Positions 7,896 through 15,763 of a DNA stretch of 64,000 nucleotides are shown in pieces. The translations under genes and the position numbers were made by a program. The DNA is from Lentzea californiensis. GTDB lineage: Bacteria > Actinomycetota > Actinomycetes > Mycobacteriales > Pseudonocardiaceae. The notes beneath the pieces are model-generated. The model had not been told where the DNA came from, ran no database searches, and saw only the letters and a program-made list of their open reading frames with translations. Each line of letters starts with the position of its first letter. The first letter of the stretch is position 1. The DNA lies in the NCBI RefSeq assembly GCF_024648825.1, contig NZ_JANBBE010000001.1:1674001-1738000 (forward strand), written 5' to 3'.

Positions 7896-9119
7896 ATGAG
7901 GTCAGTGGACGAGCAGCTCGCTCGGGTGATCGCGGCCGCGGTGCGGCCCGCACCCGTGCGGGTGGCGATCTCGGAGTCGCAGGGCCTGCTCTGCGCCGAA
8001 GAGGTCGTGGCGGAACGCGCGTTGCCCGGCTTCGACCAGGCCGCCGTGGACGGTTACGCGGTGCGCAGCGTCGACGTGTCCGGTGCGAACGCGAGCCCCG
8101 TGCAGCTGCCGGTCGTGGGTGAGATCGCGGCCGGCTCCCGGCAGCCGCGCAGACTGCAGCCCGGCCAGGCGGTGCGGATCGCGACCGGCGCGCCGCTGCC
8201 CACGCTGGCCGACGCGGTCGTGCCGCTCGGGTACACCGACGGTCACCAGGCCAAGGTGACGGTCAACCGGAGCGTGCCGTCCGCCGGGTTCGTCCGCCGC
8301 ACCGGCGAGGACGTGCAGACCGGGGACGTCGCCGTGCGCCGCGGCGCGTCCATCGGTGCTGCTCAGGTGGGTCTGCTGGCCGCCGTCGGACGCAACAAGG
8401 TGCTCGTGCACCCACGTCCGCGCGTGTCCGTCATCTCGCTCGGTGAGGAGCTCGTCGACGTCGACCGCACGCCCGGCCAGGGCCAGGTCTACGACGTGAA
8501 CTCGTACGCACTGGCCGCCGCCGCACGCGACGCGGGCGCCGAGGTCAGCCGGGTCGGCATCATGTCGGCCGACCCGCGCCGGCTGCGCGAGGTGGTCGAG
8601 GGCAGGCTGCTGCTCTCCGAGATCGTCGTCATCGCCGGTGGTGTTGGCGGCACGGTCGGCGACGAGGTCAGGGCCGCGATCACGGACCTGGGCGACATGG
8701 ACGTCACGCGCGTCGGCATGCACCCCGGCTCCGCGCAGGGGTTCGGCCGGCTCGGCCCGGACGCCGTGCCGACGTTCCTGCTGCCCGCGAACCCGATGAG
8801 CGCGCTCGTCGTGTTCGAGGTGCTGGTCAGGCCCCTGATCAGGGCCGCGCTGGGCAAGAAGAACCCGTACCGCCGCGCCGTCAGCGCACGCCTGCTGTCG
8901 CCGCTGCAGTCGACCAAGGGCCGCCGGGGCTTCCTGCGCGGTCAGCTGCTGCGCGACGCGGACAACGGCGAGTACCTGGTGCAGCCGCTCGGCACGTCCG
9001 GGTCGCACCTGCTCGCGTCACTGGCCGAGGCCAACTGCCTGATCATGGTCGAAGAGGACGTCACGGAGGTCTCCGTCGGCCAAGAGGTGCTGGTCAGCTT
9101 CCTTGCGCAGCGTGGATGA
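7896..9119 (+). CDS. glp: Gephyrin/MoeA-like protein, probable cell-division factor Glp
   Basis: The 407-residue protein has the MoeA layout: domain 1 with AAVDGYAVRS (Asp52), domain 3 with VIAGGVGGTVGDEV, an LPANPMSAL loop, and a C-terminal beta domain. MoeA enzymes insert molybdenum into adenylylated molybdopterin. The equivalent corynebacterial protein, Glp, instead binds FtsZ together with its membrane receptor GlpR. Two points favour Glp: LPGNP is changed to LPANP, and the gene lies beside a sepX/glpR homologue. ATG 7896 follows a GAGGAC ribosome site. It overlaps rimJ as ATGA. It could still retain molybdotransferase activity. Confidence 0.85.
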   Translation: MRSVDEQLARVIAAAVRPAPVRVAISESQGLLCAEEVVAERALPGFDQAAVDGYAVRSVDVSGANASPVQLPVVGEIAAGSRQPRRLQPGQAVRIATGAPLPTLADAVVPLGYTDGHQAKVTVNRSVPSAGFVRRTGEDVQTGDVAVRRGASIGAAQVGLLAAVGRNKVLVHPRPRVSVISLGEELVDVDRTPGQGQVYDVNSYALAAAARDAGAEVSRVGIMSADPRRLREVVEGRLLLSEIVVIAGGVGGTVGDEVRAAITDLGDMDVTRVGMHPGSAQGFGRLGPDAVPTFLLPANPMSALVVFEVLVRPLIRAALGKKNPYRRAVSARLLSPLQSTKGRRGFLRGQLLRDADNGEYLVQPLGTSGSHLLASLAEANCLIMVEEDVTEVSVGQEVLVSFLAQRG

Positions 9120-9769
9120 GCGTTTTCGCCGATCTGGGCAGACACCCCGGCTGGCCGGTCCGGCTGGGGCCTCTCCAGGTGCGCGCGGGAACCGTCGAGC
9201 TGCGCGGGCCGAGGCTCTTCGACGGCGGTAAGTGGTCGAGGCTGCGCATCCGCGACCGCGCCTACCTCGAACAATGGGAACCGACCGCGCAGGAGGGCTG
9301 GGACGAGCGCAACGCGACGCTGTCCTGGCCCGCGCAGTGGTCGTCGTTGCGCGGCATGGCCCGCCGCGGCACCACGCTGCCGTTCATGATCCTCGTGGAC
9401 GGCGAGGTCGCCGGTCAGATCACCGTCGGCAACATCGTGCGCGGCTCGCTGCTGTCGGCGTGGATCGGCTATTGGGTGGCCGCCGATCGGGCGGGAGGCG
9501 GCGTCGCAACGGCGGCCGTGGCGTTGCTCACGGACCACGCTTTCCGCAACGCTGGTCTGCACCGGCTCGAAGCCACCGTCCGTCCGGAGAACGGCGCCTC
9601 GATCCGGGTGCTCACGAAGTCCGGCTACCGCGAGGAAGGCCTCTTCAAGCGTTATCTGGATGTTGCCGGGCAGTGGCGCGACCACCTCTGCTTCGCGCTC
9701 ACGACCGAAGAGGTCCCGGATGGCCTAGTGCGCCGTTTGGTCGCACGCGGAGAGGCCCGTCTTCCCTGA
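9116..9769 (+). CDS. rimJ: GNAT acetyltransferase, RimJ/RimL type
   Basis: This 217-residue protein shows the GNAT fold: LSWPAQWSSLRG, a beta4 strand, IGYWVAADRAGGGVATAAVAL (the pyrophosphate-binding R/Q-x-x-G-x-A motif, here RAGGGVA) and RLEATVRPENGASIRVLTKSGY. RimJ-like enzymes acetylate protein N termini or small amines with acetyl-CoA. The substrate is unknown. The start overlaps the glp stop as ATGA, so the two are coupled. Mycobacteria keep the same gene between moeA1 and the glpR/sepX homologue. Confidence 0.9.
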   Translation: MSVFADLGRHPGWPVRLGPLQVRAGTVELRGPRLFDGGKWSRLRIRDRAYLEQWEPTAQEGWDERNATLSWPAQWSSLRGMARRGTTLPFMILVDGEVAGQITVGNIVRGSLLSAWIGYWVAADRAGGGVATAAVALLTDHAFRNAGLHRLEATVRPENGASIRVLTKSGYREEGLFKRYLDVAGQWRDHLCFALTTEEVPDGLVRRLVARGEARLP

Positions 9770-9796
9770 CATCTGCTTCCGTTTGCCCTAATCACT

Positions 9797-9925
9797 TCAC
9801 CCAAAAGTGGGTGATACACCACACTTTGGTACGCACCGAGTTCGGCGTGCCTCCGAGACAGGTGTGACTGTTGTGACTAGCGTGGTTGACAGCACCACGC
9901 GTGGGCCGGGGGAGGTGAACGGGGA
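9797..9925 (+). promoter_or_regulatory. Promoter region and inverted repeat before sepX
   Basis: A 7-bp inverted repeat with a 4-nt loop (9797-9814) is followed by GAGACA and, 17 nt on, TAGCGT (9878-9883), a plausible -35/-10 pair. The leader then reaches a strong GGGGGAGG ribosome site at 9908-9915, about 10 nt before the ATG. The inverted repeat may be an operator or a weak terminator for rimJ. Confidence 0.45.
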
Positions 9926-10642
9926 ATGCCGAGTTCGCTGATCATCGTTGCGCTGGTCGTCGCCTGGCTCGTGGTCCTCGTCCCCATGATGGCCCGCAAG
10001 CGCCAGGAGAGTGCGCGCAGCGTGGGGGAGGAGTACGACGCCATGCCGGACGCCGAGTACGACGACATCCACGACATCGACGACGACTACTTCGACGAGG
10101 AGGAGTACGTCGAGCGCCCGTTCCGGCGTGGCCGTGGTGGCTACGACCCGGAAGCCGCCGTTCTGGTGGCGCAGGCCAAGTACGCGTTCCGCCGCAGAGT
10201 GGTGGCGTTCCTGCTGGTCGCCGCCGTGGCGTCGGGAATCGTCGCCGGAGTGTTCTTCGCGAAGCTCTGGTACGGACACGCCGCGCTCGACCTGCTGCTC
10301 GTCGGCTACCTCACGTACCTGCGCCGGCAGGTGCGGATCGAGGAGGAGATCCGCGCCCGGCGGCTCGCCCGCCTGCAGCAGGTGCGCCGCCGCCGTGAGA
10401 CGGGCCCGCAGCACCAGGAGATCGCGGCCGCCGCCGAGGTCCCGCAGCAGGCCGGCGCCGAGGACTCCGAGACCACCCAGGTCGAAGTCGTCGACGACGG
10501 GCCCGCGCTGCCGCCGTTGCCGCGCTTCGAACACCGCGTGCTTCCGGGCACCATCCCGGTCGACTCCGACGATGAAGACCCGGTCTTCGTCGAGTTAGAG
10601 GGACTGGAGTCGCTGCGGTACCGAGGTGCTGTCGGGGCATAG
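9926..10642 (+). CDS. sepX: SepX/GlpR-family membrane protein of the division apparatus
   Basis: The 238-residue protein has an N-terminal membrane span (about 3-22), an acidic cytoplasmic loop rich in Asp/Glu/Tyr (about 38-66, DDIHDIDDDYFDEEEY), two more spans near 90-110 and 115-130, a basic helix (RRQVRIEEEIRARRLARLQ) and an acidic, Pro-containing tail. This is the architecture of actinobacterial SepX (Streptomyces, stabilises FtsZ rings) and GlpR (Corynebacterium, receptor for the MoeA-like Glp). The conserved order galU-glp-rimJ-sepX supports the call. The identification rests on architecture and synteny rather than a catalytic motif. Confidence 0.82.
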   Translation: MPSSLIIVALVVAWLVVLVPMMARKRQESARSVGEEYDAMPDAEYDDIHDIDDDYFDEEEYVERPFRRGRGGYDPEAAVLVAQAKYAFRRRVVAFLLVAAVASGIVAGVFFAKLWYGHAALDLLLVGYLTYLRRQVRIEEEIRARRLARLQQVRRRRETGPQHQEIAAAAEVPQQAGAEDSETTQVEVVDDGPALPPLPRFEHRVLPGTIPVDSDDEDPVFVELEGLESLRYRGAVGA

Positions 10643-10651
10643 GAGGGGGTG

Positions 10652-10681
10652 GTGAAACACCCCTTCTGGGACTGCTATAGT
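10652..10681 (+). promoter_or_regulatory. Promoter of tRNA-Ala
   Basis: TATAGT at 10676-10681, extended by TGC, is a near-consensus -10 placed 18 nt before the mature tRNA. GTGAAA at 10652-10657, 18 nt upstream of it, can serve as -35. Confidence 0.55.
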
Positions 10682-10699
10682 TCTCTCGTAACACCGCAA

Positions 10700-10772
10700 G
10701 GGGCTGTAGCACAGTTGGTAGCGCGTCTCGTTCGCATCGAGAAGGTCAGGGGTTCGATTCCCCTCAGCTCCA
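10700..10772 (+). tRNA. tRNA-Ala(CGC)
   Basis: A complete cloverleaf of 73 nt is visible: acceptor arm GGGGCTG pairing with CAGCTCC, discriminator A, D arm around AGTTGGTAGCGC, anticodon stem TCTCG/CGAGA with loop TTCGCAT giving anticodon CGC, and T arm AGGGGTTCGATTCCCCT. It reads GCG codons, which are abundant in this genome. No CCA is encoded. Confidence 0.96.
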
Positions 10773-10780
10773 CTCGTTCC

Positions 10781-10834
10781 GAGGGCCGGGAAGTATCTGC
10801 ATAAAGCGCAGATCTTCTCGGCCCTCGGTGTTTT
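10781..10834 (+). terminator. Terminator of tRNA-Ala
   Basis: Two arms of 19-20 nt (10781-10800 and 10808-10826) pair almost perfectly around a 7-nt loop and are followed by GGTGTTTT. Confidence 0.75.
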
Positions 10835-10878
10835 CTGGGGGCCAAGCCCCCAGACCCCAGCCGGGGGCAAGCCCCCGG
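10835..10878. repeat. Pair of REP-like GC hairpins
   Basis: Two consecutive palindromes, 10835-10853 and 10861-10878, share the core GGGGGC-AA-GCCCCC and are separated by AGACCCC-type spacers. A related CTGGGG...CCCCAGACCCC core appears in the dispersed repeats at 37.9 and 56.8 kb. The rest of the stretch to 11096 shows only the cupin promoter area (TATATAA at 11052). Confidence 0.65.
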
Positions 10879-11096
10879 ACCCCCCGTAGGTTCCTTGTCG
10901 GGCAGGGGTTCCATCCAGGTGGGCCGGTAAAGGTGTTCGGGTCTGCGGCAGTGTCGGAGACCTGGCGCGGGTGCTGTTCAGCGGTGCGGTCTAATGCGGC
11001 TGGACTGAGTGGTTCCTGGGCGTCCTCGGTAATGGGGACGGCCCTTTCGTCTATATAACGGCCGTAAGCTCGTTCGGCTCCCGAAAGGCTGTTCCC

Positions 11097-11471
11097 ATGA
11101 GCGACGTGCCGCAGGACAAGGTCACGGTCCTGTCCGCCGAAGCCCTCGCCCAGCTGAAGGCGTTCCCGCTGCACGGCGACGAACGGCTGCAGAACAAGCT
11201 GCTGTGGAAGTCGCCCAGCGGCGACACCATCGTCGGCCTGATCCAGATGGCGCCGGGCGCACGCGACGTCGGCCACAACCACCCGTCGGCGACGCAGCAC
11301 ACGTGGGTCGTCGACGGCACCGTGAGCATCGGCGGGGTGGAGGCGACGGCGGGCTCGTACGCGTTCGTGCCGCCGGGTGTCGACCACGAGACCGTGGCGG
11401 GCGACGAGCCCGTGACGATGTTCTACGTCTACCAGCCGTTCGCTCCCGAGCACGACCACCACGACCACTGA
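11097..11471 (+). CDS. Single-domain cupin protein
   Basis: The 124-residue protein is one cupin barrel. Motif 1 is GHNHPSATQHTWVVDG, supplying His ligands; motif 2 is GSYAFVPPGVDHETVAG. The tail EHDHHDH is His-rich and may bind metal. Similar proteins are ChrR-like cupins or anti-sigma-type sensors and dioxygenase-like enzymes. The substrate cannot be told. There is no signal peptide. It stands alone, followed by a small hairpin. Confidence 0.85.
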   Translation: MSDVPQDKVTVLSAEALAQLKAFPLHGDERLQNKLLWKSPSGDTIVGLIQMAPGARDVGHNHPSATQHTWVVDGTVSIGGVEATAGSYAFVPPGVDHETVAGDEPVTMFYVYQPFAPEHDHHDH

Positions 11472-11500
11472 CAGGCCAGCGCTGACGACGTATTTCGCGC

Positions 11501-11519
11501 TCACCCATCTATGGGGTGA
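11501..11519 (+). terminator. Weak hairpin after the cupin gene
   Basis: TCACCCAT pairs with ATGGGGTGA around a 2-nt loop with one bulged G. No T-run follows, so this is a weak terminator or an operator for the next gene. Confidence 0.35.
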
Positions 11520-11548
11520 AGTTGAGTGAAGAATGCGGCGGCCACAAA

Positions 11549-11554
11549 TAGTTT
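11549..11554 (+). promoter_or_regulatory. -10 box for leaderless secreted-protein mRNA
   Basis: TAGTTT lies 6 nt before ATG 11561, with no ribosome-binding site. Confidence 0.4.
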
Positions 11555-11560
11555 TCTCTC

Positions 11561-12115
11561 ATGAGATCTGTGGTCGCCGCGTTATTACTCGGGGCCGTCA
11601 CCTCCAGCGGTGCGGCGGCGTCGACCGAAGCCCCTACCGCCCGGTGCACGGCCGCCCGTCCCGTCGTCTCCAGCACGGAGACAGCTGTAGAAGCGCGCGT
11701 TCTCACCGGCTGCACGGCCGGTGAGCTCGTCGTCTTCCGGGCCGCCCTGACCTTCCGCGCCCACGGCACGGCCTGCACCGCCGTCTCCGAGGAGCTCGAA
11801 GCGGACCCGGCCACCGAGCCGCAGTGGATCCGCACCCGCCTGGAAGTGGCCTGCGCACCCGGTGAGAAGGGCCTGCTCGGCTCGCAGATCACCGTCGAGA
11901 TGCACGACCAGCAGAACACCCGCGTCGCCACCTACGGCCTCAGCGACTCCTTCACGGAGCGCAACCCGGCCGCGCGGCACCTGTGGACCGTCGAGTTCGT
12001 CGCCGGCCTCGGCGACCTGCCGGTGGCGTCCGATCCGGCCGCGCGGAGTTCCAGCGCGTCGGCGGGCAGGGGCAGTTCGCGCACTTCCTCCGATCACCGG
12101 GCAGATGTCGGCTGA
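11561..12115 (+). CDS. Secreted protein of unknown function
   Basis: The 184-residue product has a short signal peptide (MRSVVAALLLGAVTSSGAAAS) and about 160 exported residues. Four Cys in RCTAARP, TGCTAG, TACTAV and VACAPG are positioned to form two disulfides in a beta-rich domain of about 100 residues. The C-terminal 25 residues are Ser/Ala/Arg-rich and probably disordered. No known family was recognised. It stands between the cupin and the kinase, with its own putative promoter. Confidence 0.65.
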   Translation: MRSVVAALLLGAVTSSGAAASTEAPTARCTAARPVVSSTETAVEARVLTGCTAGELVVFRAALTFRAHGTACTAVSEELEADPATEPQWIRTRLEVACAPGEKGLLGSQITVEMHDQQNTRVATYGLSDSFTERNPAARHLWTVEFVAGLGDLPVASDPAARSSSASAGRGSSRTSSDHRADVG

Positions 12116-12371
12116 CGTCGCTTTTTCCACCCGTTCGCCAGGTGTCCGTTCGTGCTGCCTCGATAACGAATCGCGCAGCACTGCCGACTTCTGTCAACGA
12201 AGCCGTCCGTCGAGACGTGTTGAGGACCAAGAGGCTCAACGCGTGCCGGACGGAGGTACAACGCGGTGATCAAGGAAAGGGTTGCTGTGGCGTCAACCGC
12301 AAACCAATCACGCACCGTACGCTGACAGACCGCCTAGGCTGGGGGTGATCTCGGAAGGGGTGGTGTGAGTC

Positions 12372-14342
12372 GTGGGGCTCGCTGAGTCCTTGCTCACGTG
12401 GCTGCACGGCTTCGTGGGTGCGAGTGTCTGCCCCGGTGACTGGGTGTGGACCACCACGGCGCTCGGTGCGGTGCTCGGGTTGTTCCCGACGATCGGGGCG
12501 CTGCTGTCCATCGCGGTGCGCCGGGTGGTCGGCAACTCCTACGGACCCGTGACCGGTGCCATCTTCACCGTGCTCGGCGTCGCCAGCTGTCTGGTGCTGC
12601 CGTGGCTCGTCATGCGCGGCACCGTGCAGGGGCTGTCCGGACGGGATGTCCCCGGATCGGCGTCGCTGGACCAGGACACCTGCTTCGGGACGTTCTCACA
12701 GGGCAGCTACCTGGTCGACGGTGCGCCGTCGATCATCGGCGTGATCCAGCGGCCGACGGAGCAGCCCCTGTTCCTGGCGGCCGCGGGCATCACCGCTGCG
12801 CTCGCGTTGCTGTGCCTGCTGTTCGTCATGCTGCAGTCCGGTTCGGCGTTCCGGCTCGGGCCGAACTGGCCGCGCCGAGTGTTCTGGCCGATGTTCCTGG
12901 TACTGCTGGTGACGACGTCGGCATTCCCCGTGACCCTCGTCGGCCATGTGCTTCTCGGGTTTCTGCCGATTGCGATAATCGGCTCACTCGTCGTGCGGAT
13001 TTTCGGGTTGACTACCGCCATGCTGAACCGCCCCGGCCGCGACCGGTCCCAGGACCGGAACTCGCAGAACTCGCCGCCACCGCAGCCGGTGGCGCGCAAG
13101 CCCCAGCCCCAGAACAACCAGCTCCCGGCTGGTCAGCCGCAGAAGAAGGCGGCGACCAAGCCGATCACGGCCGCGCAGCACCAGCCGCCGCCGCAGAACC
13201 CGCCGCCGTACCAGCCGGCGCAGGTGCCGAAGTACCAGCCGGCGCCGATGAACCGGCCGATGCGCCCGGTGACGCAGCCGCAGCACCAGCCGCCGCAGAA
13301 CCAGCCGCCGCGTCAGTACCCGCCGACCCGCGTCGCCGAGGTCCTGCCGCCGCCGGGTCCGCCGCAACCGTCGAACCCGGCGGTGCTCGCGGACACGCCG
13401 GGCCCGCTGCCGTTCGGTCCGGGCGCGGCCAACGCCGAGTCGCCCGCGCCGGTGCAGAAGTCGGGCAAGGTCTGGAACCCCGGCAACGGCCGGTTCCGCC
13501 GCGTCCGCCAGCTCGGTTCCGGCGGCTTCGGCACGGTCTGGCTGGCCGTGGACGAGCAGCTCGACCGCACGGTGGCGGTGAAGCTCGCGCACGCCCCGGA
13601 CAACGACACCGAGGCGCGCATGCTCCGTGAGGCCCGCGCCCTGGCCGCGGTCCGGCACCCGAACTGCGTGCGGGTCTTCGACATCGTCCAGGACCCGGAC
13701 GGCCTCGCCCTGGTCATGGAGTACATCGAGGGCGCCTCGCTGTCCGAGACGGTCCTGAAGAACGGCCTGATCGACGACAAGCTCGCCGCCCGCCTCTGGC
13801 TGAACATGGCCGACGCGCTCGCGGCGGCCCACGACCGAGGCGTGCTGCACCGCGACGTGAAGCCGTCCAACGTGATCGTCGACAACCAGGGCACCGCGCA
13901 CCTGATCGACTTCGGCATCGCCCGCTCCAAGGGCGACAGCACCCTCACCGCCACCGGCATGATGGTCGGCACCCCGGACTTCCTGGCCCCGGAAACGGCC
14001 CGCGGCGAAACCGCGTCCCCGGCGTCGGACTCCTGGCAGCTGGCCGCCACGGTCTCCTACGCCCTGACCGGCCACCCGCCGCGCGGCTCCCGCGAGAACC
14101 CGATCTCCTCGCTGATGGCCGCGGCCCAGGGCGAACCGATCACCAAGCTGCCGCAGAACAGCAAGCACGCGAGGCTCCTGCTCGCGGCGATGGACCCCGA
14201 ACCGGGCCGCCGCCCGTCGCTGGCCCAGGTGCGCGGGCAGCTGTCGCAGTTCCTCGACCAGCAGGGCATGAGCAAGGAAGGCCCGGTCACCAAGATGATC
14301 AGCAAGCCGACGCCGCCGCCCACGCGGCACATGCCGATGTAG
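12372..14342 (+). CDS. Ser/Thr protein kinase with N-terminal membrane domain
   Basis: The 656-residue protein has about four to five membrane spans (between 25 and 215), a Pro/Gln-rich linker (about 230-365) with KYQPAP/QHQPPPQNPP-like repeats, and a C-terminal kinase domain (about 375-635). Kinase motifs are intact: glycine loop GSGGFGTV from Gly382, Lys404 in VAVK, HRDVKPSN with Asp495, Asp513 of DFG, and APE. It should phosphorylate Ser/Thr on cytosolic partners. The order is the reverse of PknB, where the kinase is N-terminal and a PASTA sensor C-terminal. The GTG start follows GGAAGGGG. Confidence 0.93.
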   Translation: MGLAESLLTWLHGFVGASVCPGDWVWTTTALGAVLGLFPTIGALLSIAVRRVVGNSYGPVTGAIFTVLGVASCLVLPWLVMRGTVQGLSGRDVPGSASLDQDTCFGTFSQGSYLVDGAPSIIGVIQRPTEQPLFLAAAGITAALALLCLLFVMLQSGSAFRLGPNWPRRVFWPMFLVLLVTTSAFPVTLVGHVLLGFLPIAIIGSLVVRIFGLTTAMLNRPGRDRSQDRNSQNSPPPQPVARKPQPQNNQLPAGQPQKKAATKPITAAQHQPPPQNPPPYQPAQVPKYQPAPMNRPMRPVTQPQHQPPQNQPPRQYPPTRVAEVLPPPGPPQPSNPAVLADTPGPLPFGPGAANAESPAPVQKSGKVWNPGNGRFRRVRQLGSGGFGTVWLAVDEQLDRTVAVKLAHAPDNDTEARMLREARALAAVRHPNCVRVFDIVQDPDGLALVMEYIEGASLSETVLKNGLIDDKLAARLWLNMADALAAAHDRGVLHRDVKPSNVIVDNQGTAHLIDFGIARSKGDSTLTATGMMVGTPDFLAPETARGETASPASDSWQLAATVSYALTGHPPRGSRENPISSLMAAAQGEPITKLPQNSKHARLLLAAMDPEPGRRPSLAQVRGQLSQFLDQQGMSKEGPVTKMISKPTPPPTRHMPM

Positions 14343-14454
14343 GCGAACCGGGTGAATGCCTGATCCCGAAGGGTCCTGTTCGAACTTGATGGCCGCGAGC
14401 TCGTTCTTGGCGCCTTGGCACGGTGCCGGTCGACGCTTAGGCGAACCGGGTGAA
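14340..14454 (+). repeat. 17-bp direct repeat around the kinase stop codon
   Basis: TAGGCGAACCGGGTGAA occurs at 14340-14356, where TAG is the kinase stop, and again at 14438-14454. The intervening 80 bp show no gene. It resembles the duplicated gene end at 4.3 kb but is shorter. Confidence 0.6.
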
Positions 14455-14583
14455 CGTTGGACCGGTCCGTAACGGTAGTTCACCGTTCACCGACCTAAGC
14501 CGTGGTCCACCCGCGAAGCCTCGGCACCCTCACGGGATGCCACGCGAGAGTGGTGAGGCGGTTTCCGCCGATCGTCTCACCAC

Positions 14584-15177
14584 TCACCTTCGGGCGTTCG
14601 GCCGCAACCTCTTGCGCAGCAGCAGGAACACACCGGCCGCGCCCGCGACGACGAGTCCGGCGATCCACACGGGCAAGGGCTTTCCCGAAGGCTCGGAAGG
14701 CGCCACCGCGGCGGCCGGGGCGGGGGAAGCGGAGACCGCCAGTGGCGGTGCGATCTCCTGCCACGGGGACGGGCCGTCCACCGTTCCCTGCACCATCTGC
14801 GGGTCCACCGGCTTCACCAGCAACGTGCCCGGCACGGTCAGCGTGCCCAGCGGGTGTTCCGGGAACATGCCTTGCACGCCTAACACCTCGTACGTGCCGG
14901 CGGGCAGGGAGAACGTCACGGCGTAGTGCGCGGGTTCGCCCAGTGCCACGCCGACGAAGTCGCGGTAGCCGGCCCCGGACTTGAAACGCAGGCCGGTCTT
15001 GCCCAGGTCGCCGGAGAACGGGTGGGTGCCGTGCTGCAGCACCCAGTAGCCGACCGTGTGGGTCACGGAGGGCTGGATCGACGGCACCGGGTCGACGTAC
15101 GTGACCGCCCAGCCGCCCGCGAGCGCACTCGGTGCGCTGATCAGCAGGAAAGCGCATAACAAGGCGAGAATCCTCAT
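14584..15177 (-). CDS. Type I membrane protein of unknown function
   Basis: From ATG 15177 the product has 197 residues: a signal peptide (MRILALLCAFLLISAPSALA), an extracellular part that begins GGWAVTYVDPVPS, and a C-terminal membrane span (about 170-187) with a basic RKRLRPNARR stop-transfer tail. The ectodomain contains a YDFVGVALGE-like stretch and is probably beta-rich. No catalytic motif is visible. It is divergent from the ECF sigma gene (65 bp between starts), so it may be a target or a signal-chain partner of that system. Confidence 0.7.
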   Translation of the reverse strand: MRILALLCAFLLISAPSALAGGWAVTYVDPVPSIQPSVTHTVGYWVLQHGTHPFSGDLGKTGLRFKSGAGYRDFVGVALGEPAHYAVTFSLPAGTYEVLGVQGMFPEHPLGTLTVPGTLLVKPVDPQMVQGTVDGPSPWQEIAPPLAVSASPAPAAAVAPSEPSGKPLPVWIAGLVVAGAAGVFLLLRKRLRPNARR

Positions 15178-15241
15178 GGCGCGAATACACCGGGAACCAA
15201 GATGAGGTTCCCGGTGTAGAGAGGGCATCACGGACGAAGCG

Positions 15242-15763
15242 GTGGCACGGGCGATCGCAGGCGACCAGGCGGCCTATGGCGAGCTGGTCGCCCGGTACAC
15301 CGCGCTCGCGCACCGGACGGCGTACCTGCTCGGGGCCGGTGCGGACGCCGGTGACGTGGTGCAGGAGGCGTTCGTGAAGGCGTACCGGAAGCTCCACACG
15401 TTCAAGCCCGAGGCCGATTTCAAGCCGTGGTTGCTCAAGATCGTCGCAAACGAGACCAAGAACCTGCACCGCGGCAGACGGCGGCGCAACCTGATGGAGC
15501 TCAGGCTCGCCGCCATCACCGAGACCGTCGACCACGACGACCCCGGCACGCTCGTGGACGACTCCCGCGCCAAGCTCCTGCACGCCGTCCAGAGCCTGAA
15601 CGAAACCGATCGCCAGGTCGTCACGTGCCGGTACCTGCTGGACCTGAGCGAGGCCGAGACCGCGCAGACCCTCAACGTGGCCAAGGGAACCGTGAAGTCG
15701 AGGCTGTCGCGCGCGTTGGCGAAGCTGCGCCCGATGCTGGAGGAGGTGGCCCATGACCGATGA
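15242..15763 (+). CDS. ECF RNA polymerase sigma factor
   Basis: The 173-residue protein has sigma region 2 (about 3-75: AAYGELVARYTALAHRTAYLL, then DAGDVVQEAFVKAYRKL for -10 recognition) and region 4 (about 112-165: LNETDRQVVTCRYLLDLSEAETAQTLNVAKGTVKSRL, a helix-turn-helix for -35). The linker is short, as in ECF proteins. GTG 15242 is the only credible start in frame; the nearest GAGAGG is about 17 nt upstream, so the start is uncertain. It overlaps the anti-sigma gene by 11 nt. Confidence 0.93.
   Translation: MARAIAGDQAAYGELVARYTALAHRTAYLLGAGADAGDVVQEAFVKAYRKLHTFKPEADFKPWLLKIVANETKNLHRGRRRRNLMELRLAAITETVDHDDPGTLVDDSRAKLLHAVQSLNETDRQVVTCRYLLDLSEAETAQTLNVAKGTVKSRLSRALAKLRPMLEEVAHDR

Noticed and set aside
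10835..10878. CRISPR or rRNA-type structure at the GC hairpins
   Set aside because: Only two short palindromes with no regular spacers; they fit REP-like hairpins after a tRNA terminator.
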